Shown here in pieces: positions 11,685 through 20,876 of a stretch of DNA of 64,000 bases (position 1 is its first letter; each line of letters begins with the position of its first letter). Under the pieces are notes generated by a model. The model was not told the DNA's origin and did no database searches. It saw only the letters and a list, made by a program, of their open reading frames with translations. The stretch spans positions 1-64,000 of the forward strand of contig DBQQ01000038.1 of assembly GCA_002305315.1 (NCBI GenBank), given 5' to 3'. The DNA is from Clostridiales bacterium UBA1390 (GTDB lineage: Bacteria > Bacillota > Clostridia > Lachnospirales > Bianqueaceae). The position numbers and the translations under genes are program-made.

Positions 11685-12893
11685 ATGCAAAACGGCTTGT
11701 TGGTGAAATACGGAGAGATTGCGATCAAAGGAAATAATCGGCATCAGTTTGAGAATTTGCTGATTCAGAATATCAAGGAGCGCCTGGAGCGCCTGGGACG
11801 GTATGCGATCACGAAGGAACAGGGAAGACTTTTAGTCGAACCGGTGGGAGAGGAACGGATCGAGGATGCGATAGAGCCTCTCAGTAAGGTCTTCGGGATC
11901 ATTGGATTGTGTCCGGCCAGCGTGTTTACGGAGGATTCCATGGAGTCTATCTGTAACCATACGATCGAGTATCTGAAAGAAACCTATGGAGAGAATCCGG
12001 CGCCGATCACTTTTAAGGTGGAAGCGAGACGAGCCAATAAGAAATATCCCCTGAACAGTCTCGAGATTGCGGCGAAAGTCGGGGAGAGGGTGCTCGAAGC
12101 CTTTCCGCAGTGGAAGGTGGATGTACATCATCCGCAGGTCATCATCTGGACAGAACTCAGGAACCGGGTCTATGTGTTCTCTAAGATCTTACCGGGACTG
12201 GGAGGTATGCCGGTATCCCCGAAGAATCGGGCGGCTCTGCTGCTTTCCGGCGGGATTGACAGCCCTGTGGCCGGATATATGATTGCCAAGCGTGGTGTGG
12301 AGCTGTGTGCGGTTTATTTTCATGCACACCCGTATACCACGGACCGGGCGAAGGATAAGGTGATCGAACTGGCCAGACGCCTCAGTGTGTATTCCGGTAA
12401 TATTCGTTTGTATATTGTGCCCTTCACGGATATCCAGTTGGATATTTATGATCGGTGTCCGCAGGACCAGCTGACCATCATCATGCGCAGAATCATGATG
12501 CGCATTGCGGAGAAGATCGCGCGGAATGAGGAGGCGATGGCGCTTGTCACGGGAGAGAACCTGGGACAGGTAGCCAGCCAGACACTCCAGAGCCTGTATT
12601 GTACCAATGCAGTATGCACAATGCCCGTATTTCGTCCGTTGATTGGTTTTGATAAGCAGGAGATTATCCAGGTAGCTCAAAAGATTGATACCTATGAGAC
12701 GTCGATCTTGCCGTACGAGGATTGCTGTACGATCTTCGTAGCCAAGCATCCGGAGACCAAGCCACATCTGGATCGGATCGAAAAGAGTGAGCAAAACCTG
12801 ACAAATATCGAAGAGGCGATCGAAAAGGCGGTAGCAGAAAGCGAATGCGTGACACTGCGTCTGGGCCGTCAGATCGAAAAAGAGGAAGCATAA
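11685..12893 (+). CDS. thiI: tRNA 4-thiouridine synthetase ThiI
   Basis: ThiI activates U8 of tRNA with ATP and inserts sulfur to make s4U8, a near-UV sensor. The 402 residues contain a ferredoxin-like plus THUMP RNA-binding region (about 1-165) and a PP-loop ATPase domain with LLSGGIDSPVAGYM. There is no C-terminal rhodanese domain, as usual in Firmicutes, where a dedicated desulfurase supplies sulfur directly. That desulfurase gene lies 21 bp upstream. AGAAGGAG precedes ATG 11685. Confidence 0.96.
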   Translation: MQNGLLVKYGEIAIKGNNRHQFENLLIQNIKERLERLGRYAITKEQGRLLVEPVGEERIEDAIEPLSKVFGIIGLCPASVFTEDSMESICNHTIEYLKETYGENPAPITFKVEARRANKKYPLNSLEIAAKVGERVLEAFPQWKVDVHHPQVIIWTELRNRVYVFSKILPGLGGMPVSPKNRAALLLSGGIDSPVAGYMIAKRGVELCAVYFHAHPYTTDRAKDKVIELARRLSVYSGNIRLYIVPFTDIQLDIYDRCPQDQLTIIMRRIMMRIAEKIARNEEAMALVTGENLGQVASQTLQSLYCTNAVCTMPVFRPLIGFDKQEIIQVAQKIDTYETSILPYEDCCTIFVAKHPETKPHLDRIEKSEQNLTNIEEAIEKAVAESECVTLRLGRQIEKEEA

Positions 12894-12904
12894 GAGGAGG
12901 ATTT

Positions 12905-14500
12905 ATGATTACAGTCACCGATGTCGGCCTGCAGTATGGCGGACAGAAGCTATTTTCTGATGTGAATCTGAAGTTTACCGATGGCAATTGCTACGGGATT
13001 ATCGGAGCGAATGGAGCCGGGAAATCCACATTTCTAAAGATCTTGTCCGGAGAGATTCAAGATGCTACCGGAGAAGTGTCCATCACCCCGGGACAGAGGA
13101 TGTCGATTCTGAAGCAGGATCACTTCGCTTATAATTCTTTTACGGTATTGGATACCATTATTCAGGGGAATCCTCGTCTGTATGAGATCATGCAGGAGAA
13201 GGATGCTTTATATGCCAAGCCGGACTTCTCAGAGGAAGATGGGATCAGAGCCTCTGAACTGGAAGGTGAGTTTGCGGAACTGAATGGCTGGGAAGCGGAG
13301 ACGGAGGCGGGGAAACTTCTGCAGGGGCTGGGAATCAGCTTGGATAAATTATATGTGACGGTGGAAAGCCTGAACGATGCGGAGAAGGTGAAGGTGCTTC
13401 TCGCGCAGGCGCTCTTTGGGGAACCTAATATCATTTTGCTGGACGAGCCCACGAACCATCTGGATGTATCGTCGGTACATTGGCTGGAGGACTTCTTGAT
13501 GGATTATAAGGGAACCGTCATTGTGGTATCCCATGACCGTCATTTCCTGAATAATGTCTGTACGCATATCGTAGATATTGATTATAATAAGATTCGTATG
13601 TATACAGGTAACTATGATTTCTGGTATGAATCTAGTCAGCTTATGCAGCGGATGCTGCGGGATCAGAGCCGTAAGAATGAGGAGAAGATTCAGGAACTGC
13701 AAAACTTCATTCAGCGGTTCTCGGCGAACAAGTCAAAATCCAGACAGGCCACGTCTCGTAAGAAGCTGATCGAGAAGCTGACAGTCGAAGAACTGCCGGC
13801 ATCGTCCAGACGATATCCTTTTGTAGGCTTTACGATGGATAGAGAGGTAGGCAAAGAGGTGCTCACGGTGGAGAACCTTTCGAAGGCGATCGACGGAGTG
13901 AAGGTGCTCGATCACGTATCTTTTCGAATTGAGCGGACGGATAAGGTGGCTTTTTTAGGGAATAACGAAAATAGTGTGACTACACTGTTTCAGATCTTAA
14001 TGGGTGAGATGGAGCCGGATGAGGGAACCTTTAAGTGGGGCAATACCACCAGTCAATCCTATTTCCCCAAAGATAACACCGCGTACTTTGCAGATTCCGA
14101 TGAGGATCTCATTCGCTGGCTGCAGAAATATTCCCGAGGTGACATCACGGAGACATACCTGCGGGGGTTCCTGGGAAGAATGCTGTTCTCTGGAGATGAG
14201 GTATATAAGAAGGTGAAAGTACTCTCTGGAGGAGAGAAGGTGCGGTGCATGCTGGCGCGAATGATGCTGTTTGGTTCGAATGTGCTGCTTCTGGATCAGC
14301 CTACCAACCATCTGGATCTGGAATCTATTACGGCAGTCAATAACGGACTGGCAGATTTCAAGGGGGTTGTGCTGTTTTCGACGCATGACCATCAGATGAT
14401 GGAGACGATAGCAAATCGTATCATCGAATTTACGCCGGAAGGCCTGATTGATAAGTCGATGGGATATGAAGAATATCTGGAATTCCGGAATTTGATCTGA
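12905..14500 (+). CDS. ABC-F family ATPase with a degenerate second nucleotide-binding domain
   Basis: ABC-F proteins have two fused ATPase domains, no membrane part, and act on ribosomes. The first domain has Walker A GANGAGKST near residue 36 and Walker B LLDEPTNHLD. The second is odd: its Walker A reads GNNENSVTT, with valine (V358) where the lysine should be, and its Walker B reads LLLDQPTNHLD, with Q465 in place of the catalytic glutamate. It most resembles the YbiT/YkpA branch. ATG 12905 follows AGAGGAGG; an upstream in-frame ATG at 12845 lies inside thiI. The 11-bp gap after thiI suggests one operon. Confidence 0.9.
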   Translation: MITVTDVGLQYGGQKLFSDVNLKFTDGNCYGIIGANGAGKSTFLKILSGEIQDATGEVSITPGQRMSILKQDHFAYNSFTVLDTIIQGNPRLYEIMQEKDALYAKPDFSEEDGIRASELEGEFAELNGWEAETEAGKLLQGLGISLDKLYVTVESLNDAEKVKVLLAQALFGEPNIILLDEPTNHLDVSSVHWLEDFLMDYKGTVIVVSHDRHFLNNVCTHIVDIDYNKIRMYTGNYDFWYESSQLMQRMLRDQSRKNEEKIQELQNFIQRFSANKSKSRQATSRKKLIEKLTVEELPASSRRYPFVGFTMDREVGKEVLTVENLSKAIDGVKVLDHVSFRIERTDKVAFLGNNENSVTTLFQILMGEMEPDEGTFKWGNTTSQSYFPKDNTAYFADSDEDLIRWLQKYSRGDITETYLRGFLGRMLFSGDEVYKKVKVLSGGEKVRCMLARMMLFGSNVLLLDQPTNHLDLESITAVNNGLADFKGVVLFSTHDHQMMETIANRIIEFTPEGLIDKSMGYEEYLEFRNLI

Positions 14501-14506
14501 GGGGCC

Positions 14507-14535
14507 TTTTCAAGGGAAGAGACTTGTGATATAAT
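14507..14535 (+). promoter_or_regulatory. SigA promoter for glnS
   Basis: TTTTCA at 14507-14512, a 17-bp spacer and TATAAT at 14530-14535, with TG in the extended -10 position (14527-14528). Confidence 0.7.
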
Positions 14536-14597
14536 AGACGTGGTTTGACAGTTTTCTATGTGGTCATATGCAAAATTAAGAAAAGGAGGAGCGACTC

Positions 14598-16274
14598 GTG
14601 GTAGACAACGAAAAGCGCCCGGATCTGCCGGAGGCAGATAATTTTATCGAACGAGAAATTAACAAAGATTTGGCGGAGGGCGTATACACCCAAGTGGTGA
14701 CGCGGTTCCCTCCAGAGCCCAATGGATATATGCATATCGGTCATATCAAAGCCATCTGCATTGACTTTGGGACTGCGGCCAAGTACGGCGGCCGATGCAA
14801 TCTGCGCTTTGACGATACGAATCCCACTAAGGAAGATACGGAGTATGTGGATTCCATCATGGAAGATATCCGGTGGATGGGATTTCAGTGGGACAACCTG
14901 TTCTATGCATCTGAATATTACGATAAGCTGTATGAGTTTGCAGAGATCCTGATTCAGAAGGGGCTGGCGTATGTGGAGGATCTGACTCCTGAGCAGATGA
15001 AGGAGTATAGAGGAACATTGACAGAGCCAGGAAAAGAAAGCCCTTGGAGAGAGCGCAGTGTGGAAGAGAATCTGGATCTGTTCCGGAGGATGCGTGCCGG
15101 CGAATTTTCGGAGGGATCTCATGTATTGAGAGCCAAGATTGATATGGCTTCTCCCAATATCAACATGAGAGATCCTGTCATGTACCGCATCAACTATGCA
15201 CATCATCACAGGACAGGAGACAAGTGGTGCATCTATCCGATGTATGATTTTGCGCATCCGTTGTCAGACGCGATCGAGGGAATCACCCATTCGCTGTGCA
15301 GCTTTGAGTTTGAAGATCACCGGCCTTTATATAACTGGTTTGTAGAGCAAGTAGGGATCTTTCCGCATCCGCCTAGGCAGATTGAGTTTGCCAGGATGGA
15401 GATCACCAACATTGTGACGAGTAAGCGGAAGCTGCGAGCGCTGGTGGAAAATGGTGTGGTGAATGGCTGGGATGACCCGCGTATGCCTACATTGGCAGGA
15501 CTTCGGAAGCGTGGATATACGCCGGAATCCATCAAGAGTTTTATCACCAGTACGGGAGTCGCGAAAGCACGGGGATCTGTGATTGACTATTCCTATTTGG
15601 AGCACTGTGTTCGTGAGGACCTGAAGATGAAGTCCCAGCGTATCATGGGCGTGATTCATCCCCTGAAGGTCGTGATTACGAATTATCCGCAGGGGCAGAT
15701 TGAATTTTTCACAATCTCGAATAATCCGGAGAATCCGGAATTGGGGAGCCGGGAAGTTCCTTTTGCGAAGGAGCTGTATATTGAACGCGACGATTTCATG
15801 GAGAAGCCGGTAGGAAAATTCTTCCGTCTGGCACCGGGGAAAGAGGTTCGCCTGATGGGGGCTTATTTTGTCACCTGCCAGGAAGTGGCTCGGGACGCGG
15901 ATGGAAATGTGATAGAGCTGCATTGTACCTATGATCCGGAGACGCGCGGCGGCAACTGCGATACCCGTAAGGTTAAAGGAACTATTCACTGGGTAGCGGC
16001 TTTTGCGGCGGTACAGGCCAAAGTCTGCCTGTATGATCATCTTTTCACTTATAATGAAGAGACCCAGGATTATGATGTCAATCCGAACTCGCTAGAAGTC
16101 GTAGAGGACGCGATGATCGAGCCCTCGATTCTGCGGGCGGAACCGGGAGATCATTTCCAGTTTGTCCGCAATGGGTATTTTGTAGTGGATCCCAAGGAGA
16201 CCACAAGCAAGCAGCTTGTGATCAATCGTACTGTCGCGCTTAAGAGTTCCTTTAAGCCTATTCTTGCGAATTAA
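14598..16274 (+). CDS. glnS: glutaminyl-tRNA synthetase
   Basis: This class I synthetase charges tRNA-Gln with glutamine directly. The 558 residues show the HIGH motif in [12 protein letters not shown] near residue 40, the GlnRS/GluRS catalytic domain, the KMSKS-equivalent [11 protein letters not shown] near 275, and the two C-terminal anticodon-binding beta barrels. The start is GTG 14598, 9 bases after AAAGGAGGA. GlnRS is patchy in Firmicutes, many of which use GatCAB instead, so its presence is an informative lineage trait. Confidence 0.97.
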   Translation: MVDNEKRPDLPEADNFIEREINKDLAEGVYTQVVTRFPPEPNGYMHIGHIKAICIDFGTAAKYGGRCNLRFDDTNPTKEDTEYVDSIMEDIRWMGFQWDNLFYASEYYDKLYEFAEILIQKGLAYVEDLTPEQMKEYRGTLTEPGKESPWRERSVEENLDLFRRMRAGEFSEGSHVLRAKIDMASPNINMRDPVMYRINYAHHHRTGDKWCIYPMYDFAHPLSDAIEGITHSLCSFEFEDHRPLYNWFVEQVGIFPHPPRQIEFARMEITNIVTSKRKLRALVENGVVNGWDDPRMPTLAGLRKRGYTPESIKSFITSTGVAKARGSVIDYSYLEHCVREDLKMKSQRIMGVIHPLKVVITNYPQGQIEFFTISNNPENPELGSREVPFAKELYIERDDFMEKPVGKFFRLAPGKEVRLMGAYFVTCQEVARDADGNVIELHCTYDPETRGGNCDTRKVKGTIHWVAAFAAVQAKVCLYDHLFTYNEETQDYDVNPNSLEVVEDAMIEPSILRAEPGDHFQFVRNGYFVVDPKETTSKQLVINRTVALKSSFKPILAN

Positions 16275-16290
16275 ATTTATGAAAAAACTA

Positions 16291-16319
16291 TTGACTTTTG
16301 TCGTGAACTGTGATATCAT
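16291..16319 (+). promoter_or_regulatory. SigA promoter for tRNA-Thr
   Basis: TTGACT at 16291-16296, a 17-bp spacer and TATCAT at 16314-16319 with an extended -10 TG at 16311-16312. The tRNA begins 27 bases downstream. Confidence 0.8.
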
Positions 16320-16345
16320 AGCATCCGTTGACGACAAGTCAATGC

Positions 16346-16418
16346 GCTGCTATGGCTCAGTAGGTAGAGCGTCGCCTTGGTAAGGCGGAGGTCACCAGTT
16401 CGAATCTGGTTAGCAGCT
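16346..16418 (+). tRNA. tRNA-Thr (anticodon GGT)
   Basis: A 73-nt cloverleaf. The acceptor arms are GCTGCTA and TAGCAGC, and the D-arm is GCTC/GAGC. The anticodon stem TCGCC/GGCGG encloses the loop TTGGTAA, giving anticodon GGT. The T-arm has the TTCGAAT loop. The 3' CCA is not encoded. Confidence 0.97.
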
Positions 16419-16425
16419 GCAGAAG

Positions 16426-16447
16426 AGACGCGGAAGCGTCTTTTTTT
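16426..16447 (+). terminator. Rho-independent terminator after tRNA-Thr
   Basis: AGACGC, GGAA loop, GCGTCT followed by seven T residues. Confidence 0.9.
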
Positions 16448-16594
16448 GTAACATTTTAGAACGGGTTTTTACAAAAAGATAAAATTTTCGCCAATTGCAG
16501 AATATGGAGAGGGGCCGCGTTTTGTCAAATTCATCAAAAAGTGATAGGGAAAGTTGTAAAAAGTTACGAAGTTGTTTCAAATCTTAAAAAAATG

Positions 16595-16623
16595 TTGACA
16601 GACAGAAAGGAAAATGTTATATT
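16595..16623 (+). promoter_or_regulatory. SigA promoter for the secreted wall protein
   Basis: TTGACA at 16595-16600, a 17-bp spacer and TATATT at 16618-16623, with TG at 16615-16616 as an extended -10. It is close to consensus and suggests strong expression. Confidence 0.85.
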
Positions 16624-16659
16624 TACTTCAGGCTACACTATAAAGAAAGGGAGTAGAGC

Positions 16660-18087
16660 ATGGAAAGTTTTCGCAAGCATGCGGCATCCTTCCTCGTCAC
16701 AGTCCTTGTGAGTGCCATGGCGGTGCCCACGGTCCCTGTGATGGCACAGGAGTCAAGTTCCATTCAAGAGACTTCTACCAGAGCTGCTTCTGATGAGAAG
16801 TATTTTGGAACGAAGTTGCCGCGCTATGAACAACCGGCGGCGGATAATCCGTATTATTTCAGCAATCGGAATATTTTTTACGCCAGTAATTACGGCATGC
16901 CGAACTGTACCGCGTACGCCTGGGGTCGTGCCTACGAGTATTATGGTACCAGACCCAGTCTAAGTTATTATAATGCCGGTCAATGGTGGTATGATAACAT
17001 CGAGTGGGGAGCATACGAATATGGCTCAGAGCCTCGAGTAGGAGCGATTGCTGTATGGGATCGCTGGGATCAGAATCAGGGCCATGTGGCATTTGTAGAG
17101 GCAGTAAACGGAAATCAGGTGACCTTGTCGGAGTCGGCTTGGCAGGGAGATATGTTCCGAGTCCGCACGATGAAGGCAGATGGGTCCAATTACCTATCCG
17201 GCGGAGTATATCGTTTTCTTGGCTATATTTATGTGGACGAGCCCTATCATGGAGCGAGTTCGGTAGCGGGAGAACAGTGGAGAATGTTCGACAGCGTGGT
17301 TGCTCGCTACGGTCCAGGGACAAGCTATGGTTCTTGGGTGACCGTTCCTGCAGGCGCTGAGGTGAATGTACTGGAAACGACAGAGTCTGAAGGATATCTG
17401 TGGGGTAAGATTTACTATGCGGGCGTAGAGGCCTGGTGTGTTCTAAACTATGCGACATGTATTTCGAACCCTAGTCTGACACCTGATCCTCCAGAAGAGA
17501 GTCTGCCGACGCAGGAGCTACGTAGAATTGATTCTTCTAATGGAGTGAATCTTCGTTCGGGTCCGGGTACTAAGTATGAGATTGTGGCATGGTTGCCGCA
17601 TGAAACCGTGATGACGGCGACCGCGATTGCGGAAGGATCGGAGTATACATGGGCAAAGGCATCCTATAATGGTGTCGAAGGCTGGTTTGTATATGATTAT
17701 ACGATTCCTTACATAGAATCAAATGAGCCGGAGAATCCATCAAATGGTGAAACGCCAAGCGACAAGCCGGCGGATGATGTGGTAGCTCCGGAAGATCGCC
17801 CGATTCTGAAGATGTCGAGTCGGGGACAGGATGTACGAGAGCTGCAGGAGATGCTGAATTCTCTTGGATTTGATGCAGGAGAGGCAGATGGTATTTTCGG
17901 TGCCGATACGGATCGGGCCGTAAAGGCGTTCCAGCAGTCTGTATCGATTGATGTGGACGGCGTGGTGGGAATCGCAACCTGGAAGGCACTATATGCGGCA
18001 CAGAATTCTGGTTCCAACGGAATGACTCCGGAGGAGCCGAATGAGCCGGAAGTACCGGAAGAGCCGGAGACGCCGGCAGAAGACTAA
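16660..18087 (+). CDS. secreted CHAP-SH3-peptidoglycan-binding protein, N-terminal part of a split gene
   Basis: A predicted exported wall protein, probably a peptidoglycan hydrolase. Residues 1-29 are a signal peptide ending VMA. A CHAP amidase/endopeptidase domain (about 65-190) has its catalytic Cys at C83 (MPNCTAYAWGRAYE) and a downstream His in NQGHVAFVE. Two SH3b domains follow (about 205-265 and 287-345), then one peptidoglycan-binding domain (about 385-445) and a Glu/Pro-rich linker. It ends at a TAA (18085-18087) that sits where the matching linker in later repeats has TAT (Tyr). The reading frame continues open for 284 more codons with three more wall-binding domains. The natural product is therefore probably about 758 residues. 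The truncated form still has the enzyme and one wall-binding domain. Confidence 0.88.
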   Translation: MESFRKHAASFLVTVLVSAMAVPTVPVMAQESSSIQETSTRAASDEKYFGTKLPRYEQPAADNPYYFSNRNIFYASNYGMPNCTAYAWGRAYEYYGTRPSLSYYNAGQWWYDNIEWGAYEYGSEPRVGAIAVWDRWDQNQGHVAFVEAVNGNQVTLSESAWQGDMFRVRTMKADGSNYLSGGVYRFLGYIYVDEPYHGASSVAGEQWRMFDSVVARYGPGTSYGSWVTVPAGAEVNVLETTESEGYLWGKIYYAGVEAWCVLNYATCISNPSLTPDPPEESLPTQELRRIDSSNGVNLRSGPGTKYEIVAWLPHETVMTATAIAEGSEYTWAKASYNGVEGWFVYDYTIPYIESNEPENPSNGETPSDKPADDVVAPEDRPILKMSSRGQDVRELQEMLNSLGFDAGEADGIFGADTDRAVKAFQQSVSIDVDGVVGIATWKALYAAQNSGSNGMTPEEPNEPEVPEEPETPAED

Positions 18088-18939
18088 ACGACGTTCCCCG
18101 AGATCTATATGTACAAGTCAGGCGTCAGCGAGTATGTAACAAAGTTGCAGGAACGTTTGAATGCCTTGGGTTATGACTGTGGCGAAGTTGACGGGATCTT
18201 CGGAAGAGGCACTCGAGTGCAGGTAGTGGCTTTCCAAGAGGATCAGGGCCTTGTAGCCGATGGTATTGTAGGAACTGCGACTTGGGCGGTCCTGTATGCG
18301 AATCAGGCAGAGACGCCGGAAGAGCCGGAAACACCGACGGAGCCAGAGGCACCGACAGAGCCGGAGACACCGACAGAGCCAGAGGCACCCAGTGAAGATT
18401 ATACCAGCTTCCCGGAGATCTACATGTATAAGCGTGGCGTGACAGAGTATGTCAAGAAGCTGCAGGAGCGTTTGAACATTCTGGGCTATGACTGTGGTAC
18501 AGTAGATGGTATCTTTGGCGCAGGCACTCGTACACAGGTCATGGCGTTCCAGAACGATCAGGGACTCACGGCCGATGGTATTGTGGGAACTGCCACCTGG
18601 AAGGCGTTGTATTCTACAGGCGTAGGCGGCGGTGATGCACAGAAGCCGGAGGAGCCGGCAGAACCGGAAACACCGGCAGAGCCGGAAGCGCCAGCGGAAC
18701 CGGAGACGCCGACAGAGGACTATACGAGCTTCCCGGAGATCTATCAGTATCAGAGCAATCAGTATGTGACCAAGCTGCAGGAGCGTCTGAACGCTTTAGG
18801 ATATGATATCGGATGCGCACCGACTGGTTACTTTGGAAGCGCAACGTATCAGCAGGTTGTTGCTTTTCAGCAGGCAAACGGGCTTGTCGCCGATGGTATC
18901 GTAGGCGTGGCTACTTGGAGAGCGCTGTATCAGGCATAA
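18088..18939 (+). pseudogene. C-terminal part of the split wall protein: three peptidoglycan-binding domains
   Basis: This is in frame with the upstream gene after its TAA. It encodes three peptidoglycan-binding domains, each with the pattern KLQERLNxLGYD, then FG, then VVAFQ, then LxADGIVGTATW. The domains are separated by Pro/Glu/Thr linkers that each lead into the segment DYTSFPEIY. The first ATG in the frame (18109) has no ribosome binding site, so separate translation is unlikely. It would be made only by readthrough of the TAA or in strains carrying the intact codon. Confidence 0.85.
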
Positions 18940-18971
18940 AAAGGCTGTATGATTGCTAGAGAATGTAATGT

Positions 18972-19010
18972 ATCCAGTGAATAGAATATTCTATTCACTG
19001 GATTTTATTT
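18972..19010 (+). terminator. terminator of the wall-protein gene
   Basis: A 13-bp perfect stem, ATCCAGTGAATAG / CTATTCACTGGAT, with loop AATATT followed by a T-rich tract. The same hairpin lies immediately before the next coding region. Confidence 0.8.
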
Positions 19011-19022
19011 ATTCGTAACAAT

Positions 19023-20201
19023 ATGAAATACATAAAGAAATGGTTGGGAAAATCGGTGTCTTGTATTCATTCAGCAGTGACGAATCCGGGTTTTCAAACG
19101 GAAGAGTATCTAGCGCAATACGACATGAAAAATGAGTATACACAGGCACAGGGGATGATAGACAAAGAAAATGGCATTTATTATTTTTGTCCATTAGGAA
19201 GTGTTTATGTATATTATTATGATGAAGAAACGGATACCCAGGGGAAACTCTGTGCTAAGCCGGAATGTACACATGAGGATGCATCTTGTAATGCGTATTT
19301 GGGTGTCTCTAATATTGGAATTCAGATATATGATCATTCTCTATATTGGATTCAGGGCGGAAGTCTGTATCGTATGGATCTGAACGGAGAAAATCATGAA
19401 GAAGTGCGCACGATAGATGTGTTATACGGGGTAGATCCATTATTTGCGGTTCATCGTGGCTTTTTGTATACGTTTGTATTACAAAACGAGGTACAGCAGG
19501 GCGATTCGGAAATGACTCTCTGGATTCGGCGCTATTCTTTAGATGATGCGGAGCAGGCAGGGCAAACCCTATATCAGGAGGAACAAGGAAGCTTGGCCTC
19601 CTATAGATATCACATGTATGGGAATTCCCTGTACTTTCTGTGCAATCAGGCGATGGATGATACATATACGGAATATGAAGCGACATTATATGTCTACGAT
19701 ACAGAAGCTGATCAGTGTGAAGTATTGTGGTCAGAAAACCAGCTTTTATGGGATATGGGCGCGGATTTCAAGAAGGATAAAGGGACGATACAAATTATGG
19801 GGGCTGGTGGATATCGGACAATTCCGTTTTTTCAAATCTATATTCTGGGGGACTCGGGTGAAGTACAGAAAGAAGGTCCATTTTATCTGGGAGAAGCATA
19901 TGCGGGACGCGGTTCGCGCTTTTATTTCACAAGGGATTATATCATTCAGTCTAAGCCAGACGCAGGGGGAGAAGGGCTGCGATATTGTGTGCGTGATGAT
20001 CAGGGAGAGATTGTCATGGAAGGAGAATGTGCTCAGGAGTACGGAGCAGAAATCGACTATTGGCTGCAGGAAGGCCAGGATGTGATCATGGAACAAAACA
20101 TAACCCATTCATTAGATGACAATCAACTTATGCATGCTTACCAGATCACCAGAATCTCAGAGTATGGGAGTCAGCAGGAGCTTCTTCGTGTGGAGGAATA
20201 G
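19023..20201 (+). CDS. orphan beta-strand-rich protein with a Cys pair motif, possibly 5'-truncated
   Basis: A 392-residue protein. It contains CAKPECTHEDASCNA near residue 78, a cysteine motif I associate with predicted lipoproteins of Lachnospiraceae. It also has repeated short beta-strand segments such as GGSLYRMDLNGEN, suggesting a propeller-like fold. There is no signal peptide or lipobox, no Shine-Dalgarno sequence before ATG 19023, and the preceding 40 bp are a terminator hairpin. The original 5' end may have been lost. Base composition is more AT-rich than the flanking genes. Function unknown. Confidence 0.6.
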   Translation: MKYIKKWLGKSVSCIHSAVTNPGFQTEEYLAQYDMKNEYTQAQGMIDKENGIYYFCPLGSVYVYYYDEETDTQGKLCAKPECTHEDASCNAYLGVSNIGIQIYDHSLYWIQGGSLYRMDLNGENHEEVRTIDVLYGVDPLFAVHRGFLYTFVLQNEVQQGDSEMTLWIRRYSLDDAEQAGQTLYQEEQGSLASYRYHMYGNSLYFLCNQAMDDTYTEYEATLYVYDTEADQCEVLWSENQLLWDMGADFKKDKGTIQIMGAGGYRTIPFFQIYILGDSGEVQKEGPFYLGEAYAGRGSRFYFTRDYIIQSKPDAGGEGLRYCVRDDQGEIVMEGECAQEYGAEIDYWLQEGQDVIMEQNITHSLDDNQLMHAYQITRISEYGSQQELLRVEE

Positions 20202-20239
20202 GGTAAGGTTTCTTGTTCTTAAGGTGGTTGTTTCCCAAT

Positions 20240-20261
20240 AAAAAAGGACTCCGAAGAGTCC
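20240..20261 (-). terminator. terminator of the murD-PAP2 operon
   Basis: On the minus strand GGACTC, TTCG tetraloop, GAGTCC, then six T residues. This is a canonical Rho-independent terminator. Confidence 0.93.
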
Positions 20262-20292
20262 GTAGTTCATGATAAAATGTAATGTGCGAATC

Positions 20293-20868
20293 CTATTTCT
20301 GCGTGTTTGATACAGAAGCCGAGTGTTCCCGAGTAAACGACGCCGGTAAGCGGGGCCAGAGAAAGCGCCGTACCAGCCATACGGAAAGACAGGCTAGAAG
20401 GATCCCCATCACCATACCTGCCATAATATCGGTCGGAAAATGTACATAGAAGTACAGACGAGAGAAGGCAATGAGACAGGCCAGGATGAGAGCGGCTATA
20501 CCAGTCTTTTTATAGAATATAAAGAGGGTGACGGCTCCTGCAAAAGCGGCATAGGTATGTCCGGAAGGAAACGAAAAATCGGATAGGGCGGGTAACAACA
20601 ATTCTATGGAAGTGTTGATATCGTAGGGACGGATTCGTCCGATCCAGGGTTTTAAGATTAAGTTTCCCAAAATGCCACAAAGCAGCAGAGACAGTGACAT
20701 AGAAATACCGCATTTCCGGGTCCTTCGTGGAATCCAGAGAAGGAGGGAGAGCAGAATCCAGAGGATACCGCCATTACCCAGTGTTGTGATCCAGCGTAAA
20801 ACGGTAGTCAGGACATCGTTATGCCAGTTTTCCTGAATCCAGTTTAAAAATTGAAATTCCCAATCCAT
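20293..20868 (-). CDS. PAP2-family membrane phosphatase (possible undecaprenyl-diphosphatase)
   Basis: A 191-residue integral membrane protein with about five membrane segments and the three PAP2 motifs: KPWIGRIRP, PSGH (in FSFPSGHTYAAF) and SRLYFYVHFPTD. Members hydrolyse lipid phosphates such as undecaprenyl pyrophosphate. The gene starts 8 bp after murD and shares its operon, which fits recycling of the lipid carrier for wall synthesis. That substrate is an inference, since phosphatidic acid-type lipids are also possible. Confidence 0.88.
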   Translation of the reverse strand: MDWEFQFLNWIQENWHNDVLTTVLRWITTLGNGGILWILLSLLLWIPRRTRKCGISMSLSLLLCGILGNLILKPWIGRIRPYDINTSIELLLPALSDFSFPSGHTYAAFAGAVTLFIFYKKTGIAALILACLIAFSRLYFYVHFPTDIMAGMVMGILLACLSVWLVRRFLWPRLPASFTREHSASVSNTQK

Positions 20869-20876
20869 AGGACACC

